Below are positions 38,101 through 45,944 of a stretch of 49,570 nucleotides of DNA, piece after piece. The translations under genes were made by a program, and so were the position numbers. Numbering within the stretch: position 1 is the first letter of the stretch; each line of letters begins with the position of its first letter. Source of the DNA: Phoronis ovalis (taxonomy: Eukaryota; Phoronida; Phoronidae); NCBI GenBank assembly GCA_028565635.1, contig JAOXYB010032507.1, forward strand, positions 1 to 49,570, in the 5' to 3' direction. The notes beneath the pieces were generated by a model, which was not told the DNA's origin, did no database searches, and saw only the letters and a program-made list of their open reading frames with translations.

Positions 38101-39786
38101 GACATAAGTGGTTCTGATTGAGAACAGGGAAGTATATTTATATGAACAGTGTATGGTATCAAGTCAATAAAGGTGCGATTATCGCGGTATTGTAATTATT
38201 TTAAAACAGTTTACTCACTTAGGCGCAATAAATACGTCAGACGCAGCTTTTATCTTTTGAAAACAAAATCTGAAAATATCTTTTGCATCTTAATATTTCC
38301 TTATTTATTTCTATAGTTTATATCAATTAAACACACAATAGGGCATTTAGCATTATTGTTACTAATAGTTTACTAAGTTAATCCCAATAAAAGAATTGAC
38401 GAGCTATATCGATTATGTGGTTACAGTCATGATTTAAGTTCCTGGAAATGATTTAAAAAGCAACACGGTTGAAATGCTTTCTTGCATTTCATCAAATATG
38501 TGATTAGGGCGTTTACATTTCCTTAAGAGTTAGATAATACAAATTAAACAGGAAAATAACCCTGTTTTTATACTTGGTCTGTGTCGTGTTGCATTGTTTA
38601 TCTGTTACCTTAACGCTCGTTTGATTGCTTTCTTTTTAAGAATTCCTAGTAATGCAATTACTGTAGGATATGATAAGAAAGAAGCAAAGAACTACAAAAT
38701 GTATATTGTTCGCTATAACTCTAAAGCCATTAACTCACTTTACCCATGTTTGTATCCTGGTTTGTGTATTACTGAACTGCGGGTTACTAAAGCTATACGT
38801 TTAACAAACAGACTACTTCATCATAATTTCCTTCAATATATAATTTTTCAAATCAAATAGTGTACAATAAACTATTTACACGAAGCGTTAAAGCTTAAAC
38901 GTAAAGTATACGTAGTACAATGCATACTATATATCCAGGATACATGTAGCAATACACCAATGTTATATAAGTGCGCACCCCCCCCTCCCCCCCCCCCATG
39001 ACAAATCAAAAATAATACAAGTCAAGTGCGCAGTTTATAACCTGAATGAAATCATTTCCTTATCAATAGCCTCTTATATGATGTATATAAACGTAACTTG
39101 GTATATCTTCTGTTTTAGCCAGTAGCTTTGTTAGGATGTTGCTTAACACAAAACTCGCGAGAAAAAGTTTGTGGCCCTCCAAATATTCTTGTTAGGTGCT
39201 CTATAACTGTGACAGGTAATTACAGCGAATTGGAGAACCCAGGCAAGGGCACATATTTTCTTATTAAAAAATATCTTGGCCTTGACTATTACCGATGATC
39301 AATAAAATGTTTATGCACGTTTATGTTTATCGCGGAAGATATATGTTACACGCCGTACAAATGAAAAAAAATCTTGCGGTATTTTTACGACAGTGTTATC
39401 CTCTGTTTCATATTTATTTAAATTTGGTGTTATTTATTTACATTTAACTTTAATATACTTCAAAGAAACATTTAAGCTAGTCAAACAAGCATTCCTAGGT
39501 ACACAGTATCCCTACAACTGCATGCCTTTTCGAAATGTTTCTACATGACGTAAGAATTAGTTAAACCCGGTACATCACCACAGAAAATCTTCACGACCCG
39601 AGATTCACTAATTTCCAGTACTCCATCGTCGCTGTGTATAATCCTTACCTTATAAGCTCCGCGGATTGTACCCATTTTTCTTGAAACGCTAGATTTGATC
39701 CAACCCGCGCGGGATTTTCTGGATGAATTTCGAGGCTGTGCATAGCCATCATCGTCTGAGCTGCTCTTCCGCCGTCTTAATGGCAT
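18004..39786 (-). CDS. Myosin-motor chitin synthase (27 exons, ~2,634 aa)
   Basis: Makes chitin from UDP-GlcNAc at the plasma membrane and extrudes it; the motor is thought to couple the enzyme to actin. The 27-exon model keeps phase throughout. Residues about 72-740 are a myosin head: P-loop [10 protein letters not shown] (about 158), switch [10 protein letters not shown] (about 208), switch [10 protein letters not shown] (about 439), HYAGKVTYD and FVRCIKPN. Next come one IQ-like helix (about 795) and a Ser-rich linker (about 829-993) with RRxS sites. Ten membrane spans (about 1015-1510) precede the GT2 domain: DGDVDF (about 1801), [27 protein letters not shown] (about 1905) and QRRRW (about 1942). 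Five spans, SWGTRE, a lysine-rich coiled-coil-like segment, two more spans and an acidic then Arg-rich tail complete it. All hallmark catalytic and ATPase residues I looked for are present. This is the architecture known in molluscs from the Atrina rigida enzyme. The first exon and the 3' end of exon 19 are the weak points. Confidence 0.93.
20348..20548 (-). CDS. Chitin synthase exon 26
   Basis: Encodes [40 protein letters not shown] and [10 protein letters not shown], the most conserved core of the GT2 domain. Donor gtatgt, phase 1. Confidence 0.95.
20765..21107 (-). CDS. Chitin synthase exon 25 (UDP-sugar binding)
   Basis: Encodes [15 protein letters not shown], then [20 protein letters not shown] with the Asp residues that bind UDP-GlcNAc and metal, and [14 protein letters not shown]. 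Donor gtaaga, phase 1. Confidence 0.95.
21283..21539 (-). CDS. Chitin synthase exon 24
   Basis: Encodes HILFDDAMD, then [36 protein letters not shown]. Donor gttagt. The [20 protein letters not shown] block spans the junction to exon 25 in phase 0. Confidence 0.93.
21694..21773 (-). CDS. Chitin synthase exon 23
   Basis: An 80-bp exon encoding [20 protein letters not shown] and DYYEFE, joined in phase 1 to [10 protein letters not shown] of exon 24. This is the MDxDQxAR...FExHIFFDDA block of type 2 chitin synthases. Confidence 0.93.
22007..22288 (-). CDS. Chitin synthase exon 22
   Basis: Encodes [20 protein letters not shown], an acidic loop ([19 protein letters not shown]) and the conserved entry to the catalytic domain ([20 protein letters not shown]). 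Donor gtgagt, phase 2. Confidence 0.93.
22512..23611 (-). CDS. Chitin synthase exon 21 (eight membrane spans)
   Basis: A 1,100-bp exon with about eight hydrophobic spans, starting [21 protein letters not shown] soluble loop ([18 protein letters not shown]) and an N-glycosylation-rich loop ([12 protein letters not shown]) lie between spans. Ends [16 protein letters not shown]. Donor gtaagt, phase 2. Confidence 0.92.
23897..24055 (-). CDS. Chitin synthase exon 20
   Basis: Encodes [15 protein letters not shown], a span ([20 protein letters not shown]) and [12 protein letters not shown]. Acceptor tttacag; donor gtcagt is non-optimal. Phase 0 at both ends. Confidence 0.9.
24192..24498 (-). CDS. 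Chitin synthase exon 19 (first membrane span; 3' end uncertain)
   Basis: Encodes [20 protein letters not shown] and the span [20 protein letters not shown], conserved at the start of animal chitin synthases. The donor is not clear: gtaaaa after 24192 and gtattt after CTG near 24256 both keep phase 0 with exon 20. The residues after AYHTEG look weakly conserved. Confidence 0.75.
24738..24863 (-). CDS. Chitin synthase exon 18
   Basis: Encodes [20 protein letters not shown], then acidic [15 protein letters not shown]. Ends GA|gtaaga in phase 2; unspliced it stops at once. It joins exon 19 as [11 protein letters not shown]. Confidence 0.88.
25091..25461 (-). CDS. Chitin synthase exon 17 (Ser-rich linker)
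   Basis: Encodes [16 protein letters not shown], then a disordered linker with four RRxS sites ([38 protein letters not shown]) and PPGPN/PPPSY turns. Donor gtacat, phase 2. It separates motor from synthase. Confidence 0.9.
25769..25927 (-). CDS. Chitin synthase exon 16 (lever helix)
   Basis: Encodes [15 protein letters not shown] and the IQ-like helix [20 protein letters not shown], followed by a charged helix ([10 protein letters not shown]). Probably a single light-chain-binding site, so a short lever. Phase 0 at both ends. Confidence 0.9.
27018..27129 (-). CDS. Chitin synthase exon 15 (converter end)
   Basis: Encodes [38 protein letters not shown], the converter end with the (Y/W)xxGxxK element seen before the lever arm. 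Cys-rich. Donor gtgag, phase 0. Confidence 0.9.
28294..28499 (-). CDS. Chitin synthase exon 14 (SH helices, converter)
   Basis: Encodes [20 protein letters not shown], then [20 protein letters not shown] and [13 protein letters not shown], the diagnostic C-terminal motor motifs. Donor gtaag, phase 2. Confidence 0.95.
28845..28917 (-). CDS. Chitin synthase exon 13
   Basis: A short exon encoding [20 protein letters not shown] and AHYR, joined in phase 0 to [10 protein letters not shown]. It completes the loop before the lower 50K strut helix. Acceptor ttcag, donor gtaagt. Confidence 0.88.
29299..29555 (-). CDS. Chitin synthase exon 12 (actin-facing loop)
   Basis: Encodes [20 protein letters not shown], then a long Lys/Arg/Ser/Thr-rich stretch ([26 protein letters not shown]) at the position of actin-binding loop 2. 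The basic charge fits actin contact. Donor gtaagt, phase 2. Confidence 0.92.
29737..29898 (-). CDS. Chitin synthase exon 11
   Basis: Encodes [20 protein letters not shown] (GIxxxLDEExxFPKATDxTL in myosins) and ends FGIKHYAGK, continuing into VTYD of exon 12. Phase 0 at both ends. Confidence 0.95.
30141..30369 (-). CDS. Chitin synthase exon 10 (switch II, relay)
   Basis: Encodes switch II ([20 protein letters not shown]), the relay helix [18 protein letters not shown] and [15 protein letters not shown]. Donor gtaagt, phase 0. Confidence 0.95.
30601..30805 (-). CDS. Chitin synthase exon 9
   Basis: Encodes [16 protein letters not shown], then [20 protein letters not shown] and VAQINREL, the conserved RDALAKxLYxRLFxWLVxxIN element that precedes switch II. 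Donor gtgag, phase 2. Confidence 0.93.
30966..31083 (-). CDS. Chitin synthase exon 8
   Basis: Encodes [20 protein letters not shown], the ILHLGNIxF element of myosin heads with Thr for Gly, then acidic [15 protein letters not shown]. Donor gtaag, phase 1. Confidence 0.92.
31260..31380 (-). CDS. Chitin synthase exon 7
   Basis: Encodes [20 protein letters not shown] and ends KLCGFTDD|gtaagc, phase 0. It sits in the upper 50K region before the HLGNI-like segment. Confidence 0.9.
31745..31895 (-). CDS. Chitin synthase exon 6
   Basis: Encodes [20 protein letters not shown] and [13 protein letters not shown], the standard EKSRVxxQxxxERNFHIFYxLL block of the upper 50K domain with Cys in place of Ser. 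Donor gtgaga, phase 2. Confidence 0.93.
32020..32134 (-). CDS. Chitin synthase exon 5 (switch I)
   Basis: Encodes [30 protein letters not shown]. Switch I reads NHNSSRFGK where most myosins have Asp at the second position. Donor gtaggc, phase 1. Confidence 0.93.
32344..32571 (-). CDS. Chitin synthase exon 4 (P-loop)
   Basis: Encodes [19 protein letters not shown], then the ATP-binding P-loop [10 protein letters not shown] with the catalytic Lys, then [10 protein letters not shown]. Ends KKIVE|gtaaaa, phase 0. Confidence 0.95.
32825..32890 (-). CDS. Chitin synthase exon 3
   Basis: A 22-codon exon encoding [22 protein letters not shown], the conserved segment before the P-loop. Acceptor cag, donor gtaa, phase 0 at both ends. 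Too short for ORF scanning but unmistakable. Confidence 0.95.
33185..33287. repeat. 22-bp minisatellite in chitin synthase intron 2
   Basis: About 4.5 copies of tcagaaatatttatggactg plus gc, with single-base changes (ttttgg, gacggg). It lies in the intron between the exons at 35259 and 32890. Confidence 0.85.
34197..34348. repeat. Two-copy ~70-bp direct repeat in chitin synthase intron 2
   Basis: Two copies share ctcggaaaaggtaagtatat and accacaaattggggaaa (catgccacaa in copy 2), and both end in attacgaa. They are adjacent, at about 34199-34266 and 34276-34348, and differ by scattered changes and a small insertion. Confidence 0.8.
35259..35402 (-). CDS. Chitin synthase exon 2
   Basis: Acceptor atattttctag, donor gtaagt. 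Encodes the start of the myosin head, [20 protein letters not shown], ending QQKYY, which joins exon 3 (TYIGDVL) as in all myosins. Confidence 0.9.
35403..39648. other. Chitin synthase intron 1
   Basis: A 4.2-kb intron containing two C-rich tracts (about 36630-36655 and 38979-38998), which are G-runs in the sense RNA, and one short exon-like frame near 37383-37560 with no convincing family. No further myosin exon was recognised. Confidence 0.55.
38979..38998. repeat. Poly-C/poly-G tract in intron 1
   Basis: Nearly uninterrupted C with one internal T. On the sense (minus) strand this is a long G run split by one A, able to form quadruplex structure and prone to assembly and length error. Confidence 0.85.
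39649..39786 (-). CDS. Chitin synthase exon 1 (start codon)
   Basis: Starts [20 protein letters not shown] and ends GTIRGAYK|gtaagg, phase 0. Joined to exon 2 it reads [12 protein letters not shown]. The frame stays open 35 codons past this donor and still looks protein-like ([20 protein letters not shown]), so a longer exon with a later donor is possible. Confidence 0.6.
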
Positions 39787-42385
39787 TTTCTTGTTTTTCC
39801 CAAAAACTTATGTAAAATGCTAATGAGACCGGTAAATTCCTTTTGATGTTCATAAAATTTTATTACCTTTCACTCATTATAGGATATTTAAGTATATGTA
39901 TGAATTTATAAAAAAATCTGCACCGTAATAATTCGCTGAATTTTTTCTTCAGTCTTGCTGAACACAGTTCTTTTGGTTTTGCTTTTTTTTGTTTCAGATT
40001 TCAATCCATACAAACGGCTACCAAATAATTCTTCCAGGAAGATTTAACTTTTTAAAGCAGCACAATCCGTAACATACTTTTTTGACAATTTCTCAGTTAT
40101 CAGCAACGAGCGAACGGTTTTACACTTTTTTGTTTATACGCTAACTATCAAAATATGAAACTCAGCAATTAAAGTCAGCTGTCTCAGAAAAAATCTCGAC
40201 CACCCAGCATCGTCCGATCGGTACACTACGGTACTGTCTTTCTAATACATTTATATTTCACGTCAGCGTGATATTTGTGCATTTTTTTTCTTATATACTT
40301 CTTATAATACCACAAACACCCACACTCGAATAATTTATGAACATAAATGCACAATAACTTCCCCCTATTTTATTGCTTTGTTATCTCACTTTAACGATTA
40401 ACGTCACCTGAATTGTATAAACTTATTAAAAGCTACCTCCTTCTGATCGGTTTGAAAAAAATATGAAATTAAAAATCGTCACATATGAGCGATTTGATGG
40501 GTTATAATACCGTAGGCTATAAAATTACTGTGCAATGTATATAATATACGTGCAACATGCACCTACTCCTGCTAAGTTTGATTTAATAAGAAAAAAATCA
40601 CATTGTCACAGTCTCAGTTATCGACAGTTTATAAGTTATTTGGTAACATCCGTTTAAAATTAATTAATTATATCTCACTTTTGACAGGCATAAAATGAAA
40701 TAAGCTTCACGTGAATAATTTCAAAAATGTATACTATATTGGTGATACAATAATTTAGTACCAGCTGTAATTTATTATATAGCAATTAATGATGTCACAA
40801 ATTGACTTATAGCTACGAGCGTCACTAGGTACGAATGATTTGATAATGATGCAAATAGTTATGAAATCAAATGTAAATGTAACTAATTATAATGGCATGA
40901 CCCAATGAATCACTTTCTGAATACCAAAACGGTAATCGAAACCCCCGAACTCACAACGGTCACGACATATCCACCAGGAACATTACTTATAAATGATATA
41001 CATGATTTTATAATCACCAGGGTAGTAGAAATTATTGATCAAGACAACAAAAAATATAATAACAGGGATCGCATCGGTGACATGTTGCATGCAACGAGCG
41101 GCTCCGCGGGCGAACGGCTAACGGTTTTGTAACTATATATCTGTATATTTTTGACAAACTTTGATGCATTTGCGTGTTACGGGATGTTCAACATGCAAAA
41201 TAATATTTAAGAGTGTACGTTCGCTAAAATATACTTTTCTTGTTGTGGATTGCCATTAGGTCGTCAGCTGAAAAAAAACGCTCTTTAACTTATGTCTGGG
41301 AAAAGGAGGTAAACGCATGCCGTATTTTGAGATCACGACAAAATATAAACTTTAGACTTGTTTTATAAATTCCATTTTTTATTTACATTTCCAATTTATG
41401 CACAGCCAGTGGCCACGAGAGAATTGTGAACTCTCCTGCTTATAAGCCATGGACCTATAATTGCCATCGTCGTAACATCTCCACAGGCTAATTATGTCAA
41501 GCTGAATGGAGGTGAATGGTTGATCAGGGCACGGTATCCACTATAATGATACTGTACGTCGATGTGCTCAGCTTGTTATTGTGAGGAGAGAAAGGCAATG
41601 ATGGCCATGTCAGCCCGGTGACATCTTAAACGTTTTTGTTGTTATTTTTATTAAATAATTGTAATGATTTACAGCTACTATTTCATGATTTTAAGAAAGC
41701 TTTTTAACAACAACTGAAACAATCCTATTGTAAGCTATTTTTAATAAAAGTTAAATAAATAATGGTTTTAAAGGGAGCAATTTTTAAAAAGTTTTTTATT
41801 TGGATTTTACTATTACACTATTTGAAATATTATATAAATAGACCTAACATGTCCATGCATTACAGGAAACGCTATAAACTTAATACAGATTTTACTTTCA
41901 GATAATATCCTAATTTCACACATCGTGATTTTCTTGTCCCATGATCTATTTCACTGATCATTTATTTAAAATGAGTTTATATATAGAAACATTGCTCATG
42001 CATAGGAAACTTGCAATGTTTCCTAGCATACACAAACAATTTTAATTTACAACGATATTTCATTTATTTTCTAAAACAATGTTTTTCGTGGTCATGAAAA
42101 TACGAAGGAAATTTAAATTTGAATATCGTCTTTACGACTAAAAGTAAAGGTTAATCATACATACAAAATACAGAAATATAACCTTTCATTTATTGTTAAC
42201 TTATTATAGGTAATGTTTCCTGGAAAGTCATTAATATTAAAAAAGATTCTTTCACTTAGTTTCATTATTTTAGTAAATTTTATTTATTTTCATTTTACAT
42301 ATTTATCTTATTTCTAAAAAAAATATAGATATAAAAATTATACTACCTTTTTCTTTTATTTAGAACTACCATCATTTTTTTATTT

Positions 42386-42540
42386 CGTTAAATGTAAGAT
42401 TTTATAACAATATCTTTGTTTATTTTCTTAAAGGTAAGAATTTATAACAATGTCTTTGTTTATTTTGTTAAAGGTAAGAATTTATAACAATGTCTTTGTT
42501 TATTTTGTTAAAGGTAAGAATTTATAACAATGCCCTTGTT
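42386..42540. repeat. 40-bp minisatellite upstream of chitin synthase
   Basis: About 3.8 copies of a 40-bp unit containing aaggtaagaatttataacaa and tgtctttgtttattttgtta. The word aaggtaagaa recurs at 42431, 42471 and 42511. The first copy is diverged (aatgtaagat). It lies about 2.6 kb upstream of the chitin synthase start codon. Confidence 0.9.
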
Positions 42541-44155
42541 TTGAGTGCAGAAAGGGAAACGTATCAGTCATACTTCAGTGTTTTATAATTAGTTTGTTTA
42601 CGTACTTTAAAAAGGTTTTATAACGCTGTTTTTAGCAAGTTTTATTATCGCTGTCATAGTGACACTGCAAAAACGGCAACTCAATATTCAGCGCGCGTGT
42701 TTGCGGTGTTACTTATGCACTTGTTGAGCATGTAGAAAAATGCCATCCTTTTTTCATCCAAACAATATTAGTATGCAATAATGCTTGGCAAAATTGCTTG
42801 GCAATTAAATATAACAAAATTTAAAAAACCGGAGAAAATTAAAATAAATAATATAACTTACTTCAGGTGTGGTTAAAATTATTTATGTCTTGCGACATAA
42901 TGCCACCATTTCTTAGGATATTTTCATCCGGGGCGTTAAATAATTTATCATGCCTGATTGAAGTCATACGCGATTATTTTAATCAATTATATGCAATAAC
43001 CAATGATTACAGCGGAGTTTACAAGGAAGTAGATCGTGGTATGATGAGTCAATCAGTGTTAGTTTTCTTTATTTGCCAGATGAAACGTAAATACACTTTG
43101 AGCACGCGAACAAGTTTGCTGTCGATCTCACTTTCAGATTTTACCGAGCTTCGCCTATATGAAATGCAATCAGTTAGATAATTATTAAAATTAATTATTA
43201 AAATATGCCAGTATCAGACTGATCTATAAATATACTGTTTTTCTTTCAATTGATAAATACTGATTGCCACGTACTGCTCATAGACCTAGCTCTCGTGATG
43301 ACAAATTTGGTTGAAGTACTTTCAAGCACACTTAGAAAGTATGCACTTTGCATACTTTAAGTAAAGTACAATTCACATCAAATACACCATGGCTATGTTT
43401 TGTGAACGTAGATCATAGATATTATTTTGAAACTTTTGTTTTTTGTAAATATTACTTACGTATTTTTGCGTAAAGTTCAACCAGCACTGGAAACTTGCAA
43501 ATGATCTAGACAACTGCAACTGCTATTTATTTTGTTTAAAATGTAGTCTGTCTGAAACGTCCATAATTTTGCTCCAGTAGACAATTAATTTTATCATCCA
43601 CTTCACAATAGTAACAAATGATTTATATTACAATTAGGCCCGGCGCGCCGATATTTTTTTTTTAGTCACAGCCGAATTGTTTTCTGGTATGGTCATAACA
43701 TAGTTTTCTATGTGGCTGACTTAAGACCACCTGGTGGTAATTTCGAAGTACAAGCTTGTAGTCACAGATCGCTATTGGAAAGAATCCCAGCAATTTTCTA
43801 TTAAAAATGGCATTTTGCTTTCTAATTGTACGTGGTTTCCAATATATACCACTAGAGAGATATGTGGGCTACGTCAGCAATCATACAATACAATGTAGAA
43901 TAGTGTACTTCAAGCATAAAATTTAGGCATTTTATCAATAAATATATGAAATGATTTCTTGAAAAAGTTATATTTTCCAGCATACTAATTGCTAGGCTAA
44001 CGCTGAAATCGCACAGTCTCACAATATCCCCTGGTAGCGGAGACTTAAAAGTCTAATATTTATTTCATCAAAAAATGATTCAAACCTAAAATGTTAAAAT
44101 TTAACACTTAACTTATAACATATATGAAACATTTAATTCGTTACAATTTGAAATC

Positions 44156-44175
44156 GGGAGGGGTCCGGGGAGGGG
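44156..44175 (+). other. G-quadruplex motif
   Basis: gggaggggtccggggagggg: four runs of three to four G with loops of 1, 3 and 1 bases, which fits the canonical quadruplex rule. It stands alone in AT-rich DNA about 4.4 kb upstream of the chitin synthase start codon. Confidence 0.8.
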
Positions 44176-44852
44176 TAAAAGAATAGCACCGTAAAATGAA
44201 ATATTTGAAATACACGAAGCAGATAAATACTGCAAAGGTGGTACCATTACAATTATTTTAACCTCGTTGTCTGATTATTACCCAAAACTCTTTAAGTATA
44301 ACCATTCTTTAAAACTAAACGCACTTATTCCCGGTCATAGTATATAACAGTAATTAGTTGTACAGATTATAATTAAATGAAGACAGAGAGCTTACCTATA
44401 TAAACCTAGATTCAAATTTGATTATTATACTGGAGCTATTTATATATTAATTTGTAAGCGCAGTACATATGGATGGCCGGGAGATTCGTCATAAACTGAA
44501 ACATTTTAATGCAACAGGATATATGTGATAGCTAATTAACAACAAAAATAGTAGCAATAATTTACTTTTTCTAAGCTTACTTTGGTAATATGAAACCATT
44601 CACTTCATTTTAAAATGTTATTATTATTACTTTACCTACTTGAATGATTTCTGGAATATATTCTTCTTTTCAATTTGTATTTAATTCGTAGATACTATTC
44701 AGTTCCTTTCCAGTTTTTTTACTAGCACTTAGTGTTTTAAATAAAGTAAGTTATTTTTATAATGTTATTTCCCCTCTTTTAATGTTACGAAGTTCTCTTT
44801 ACACATTTCAAGACTTTTTGTAATAATGTATTCCTCTTTTAAGAAAATGTGT

Positions 44853-44908
44853 AGATAGATATGCAGTACCATAGATATGCAGTACCATAGACTGATATGC
44901 AGTACCAC
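44853..44908. repeat. Three-copy short tandem repeat
   Basis: gatatgcagtacca recurs three times, at intervals of 17-20 bp with slight length variation. Short and probably neutral. Confidence 0.75.
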
Positions 44909-45900
44909 ACCATCGGCCGGTGTTCTAAATGAAGCGTTTTCTTTTTCTCTCAGATAAAATACTGCAACACCTTTCTGACAGATGTGATTTTCTTTCGTGT
45001 CGAGACCGTCGTTTCGTTGTATTGAAATGTAATCGAAGTTATCGACGCGTCCCAGCTTATAACCATCTCATTGTAGATGAGGAGTGTCCTTTTTCTTTTT
45101 TTGTATTCATCAAGCTATAGATTTTTTTACATTTTAGTGTATATTTATAGAACGATATCACAAAACGAATGTAAATTTAGACAGTAGTTTCAAATAACAG
45201 GTCGAAGCTTTTATACACAATAACATTGCTATATAATCTCAGTGTAAATCACATAAAAAAATTTACAAATAGTACCTGTAACCTTATAATGATACTGACA
45301 CGGTATCTTTGTGACTAATTATAGCTTTTTCAAATATAAATTTAATCAAACCTGATAAGTAGCACTATCATCCTTCGTCTGCATGGGAGGCATCCAACAT
45401 ATATAATCCTGACTATAATTTACCCTTGATGCTGCAGACAGAGGTGTAGCACTGTGAGAGTTTCAGTCTCGTCGCAAGATCTTCAAGAAGTACGATTCGA
45501 TTTCACCTTTGATTAAGTTTATATTTGAAATTTTTTTTATTAAACCGATATGACATCAAATGAACATTCATGTCGTTATCATAACTACTTTTTGTTCTAC
45601 GTTTTCATTTATATCAAATACAAAAAATACTCATTACACCGAAAACTGTGTGGTTCCTGTGTGGTTGATGCTATTGTTTTTATCATTATTAGCTTGTCTG
45701 TATTGCACTTCGATTGAACTATTGGGGTACTGCGCTTGCGTGGGTTGTATTAAGTGTCACCTTAATTTGACATCAGCTATGTGCACTCTGCTGAATACAT
45801 TTTAGCAAAGTTACAACTGGAAATAATAGAAAGCGCTATAGAACACAGATGAAAAAAACATCCAATGACTGAACAATGTTTCCTTGTTTTCTAGCAAATG

Positions 45901-45901
<1 letters not shown>

Positions 45902-45942
<41 letters not shown>
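45902..45942. repeat. (TA)n microsatellite
   Basis: An uninterrupted alternating ta run of about 40 bases. Confidence 0.95.

Positions 45943-45944
<2 letters not shown>

Noticed and set aside
40905-41132. 75-codon plus-strand frame (MNHFLNTKTVIETPELTT...)
   Set aside because: Slightly richer in G and C than its flanks, but no domain, no splice partner and no conserved motif; below the length at which I would call a gene.
42867-43181. ~104-codon frame after an acceptor-like cttacttcag
   Set aside because: Hydrophobic composition is typical of random AT-rich frames; no recognisable family or following exon.
45560-45805. 81-codon Cys/Leu-rich frame resembling a membrane peptide
   Set aside because: A single hydrophobic frame with no signal-peptide logic or homology; likely chance in T-rich DNA.
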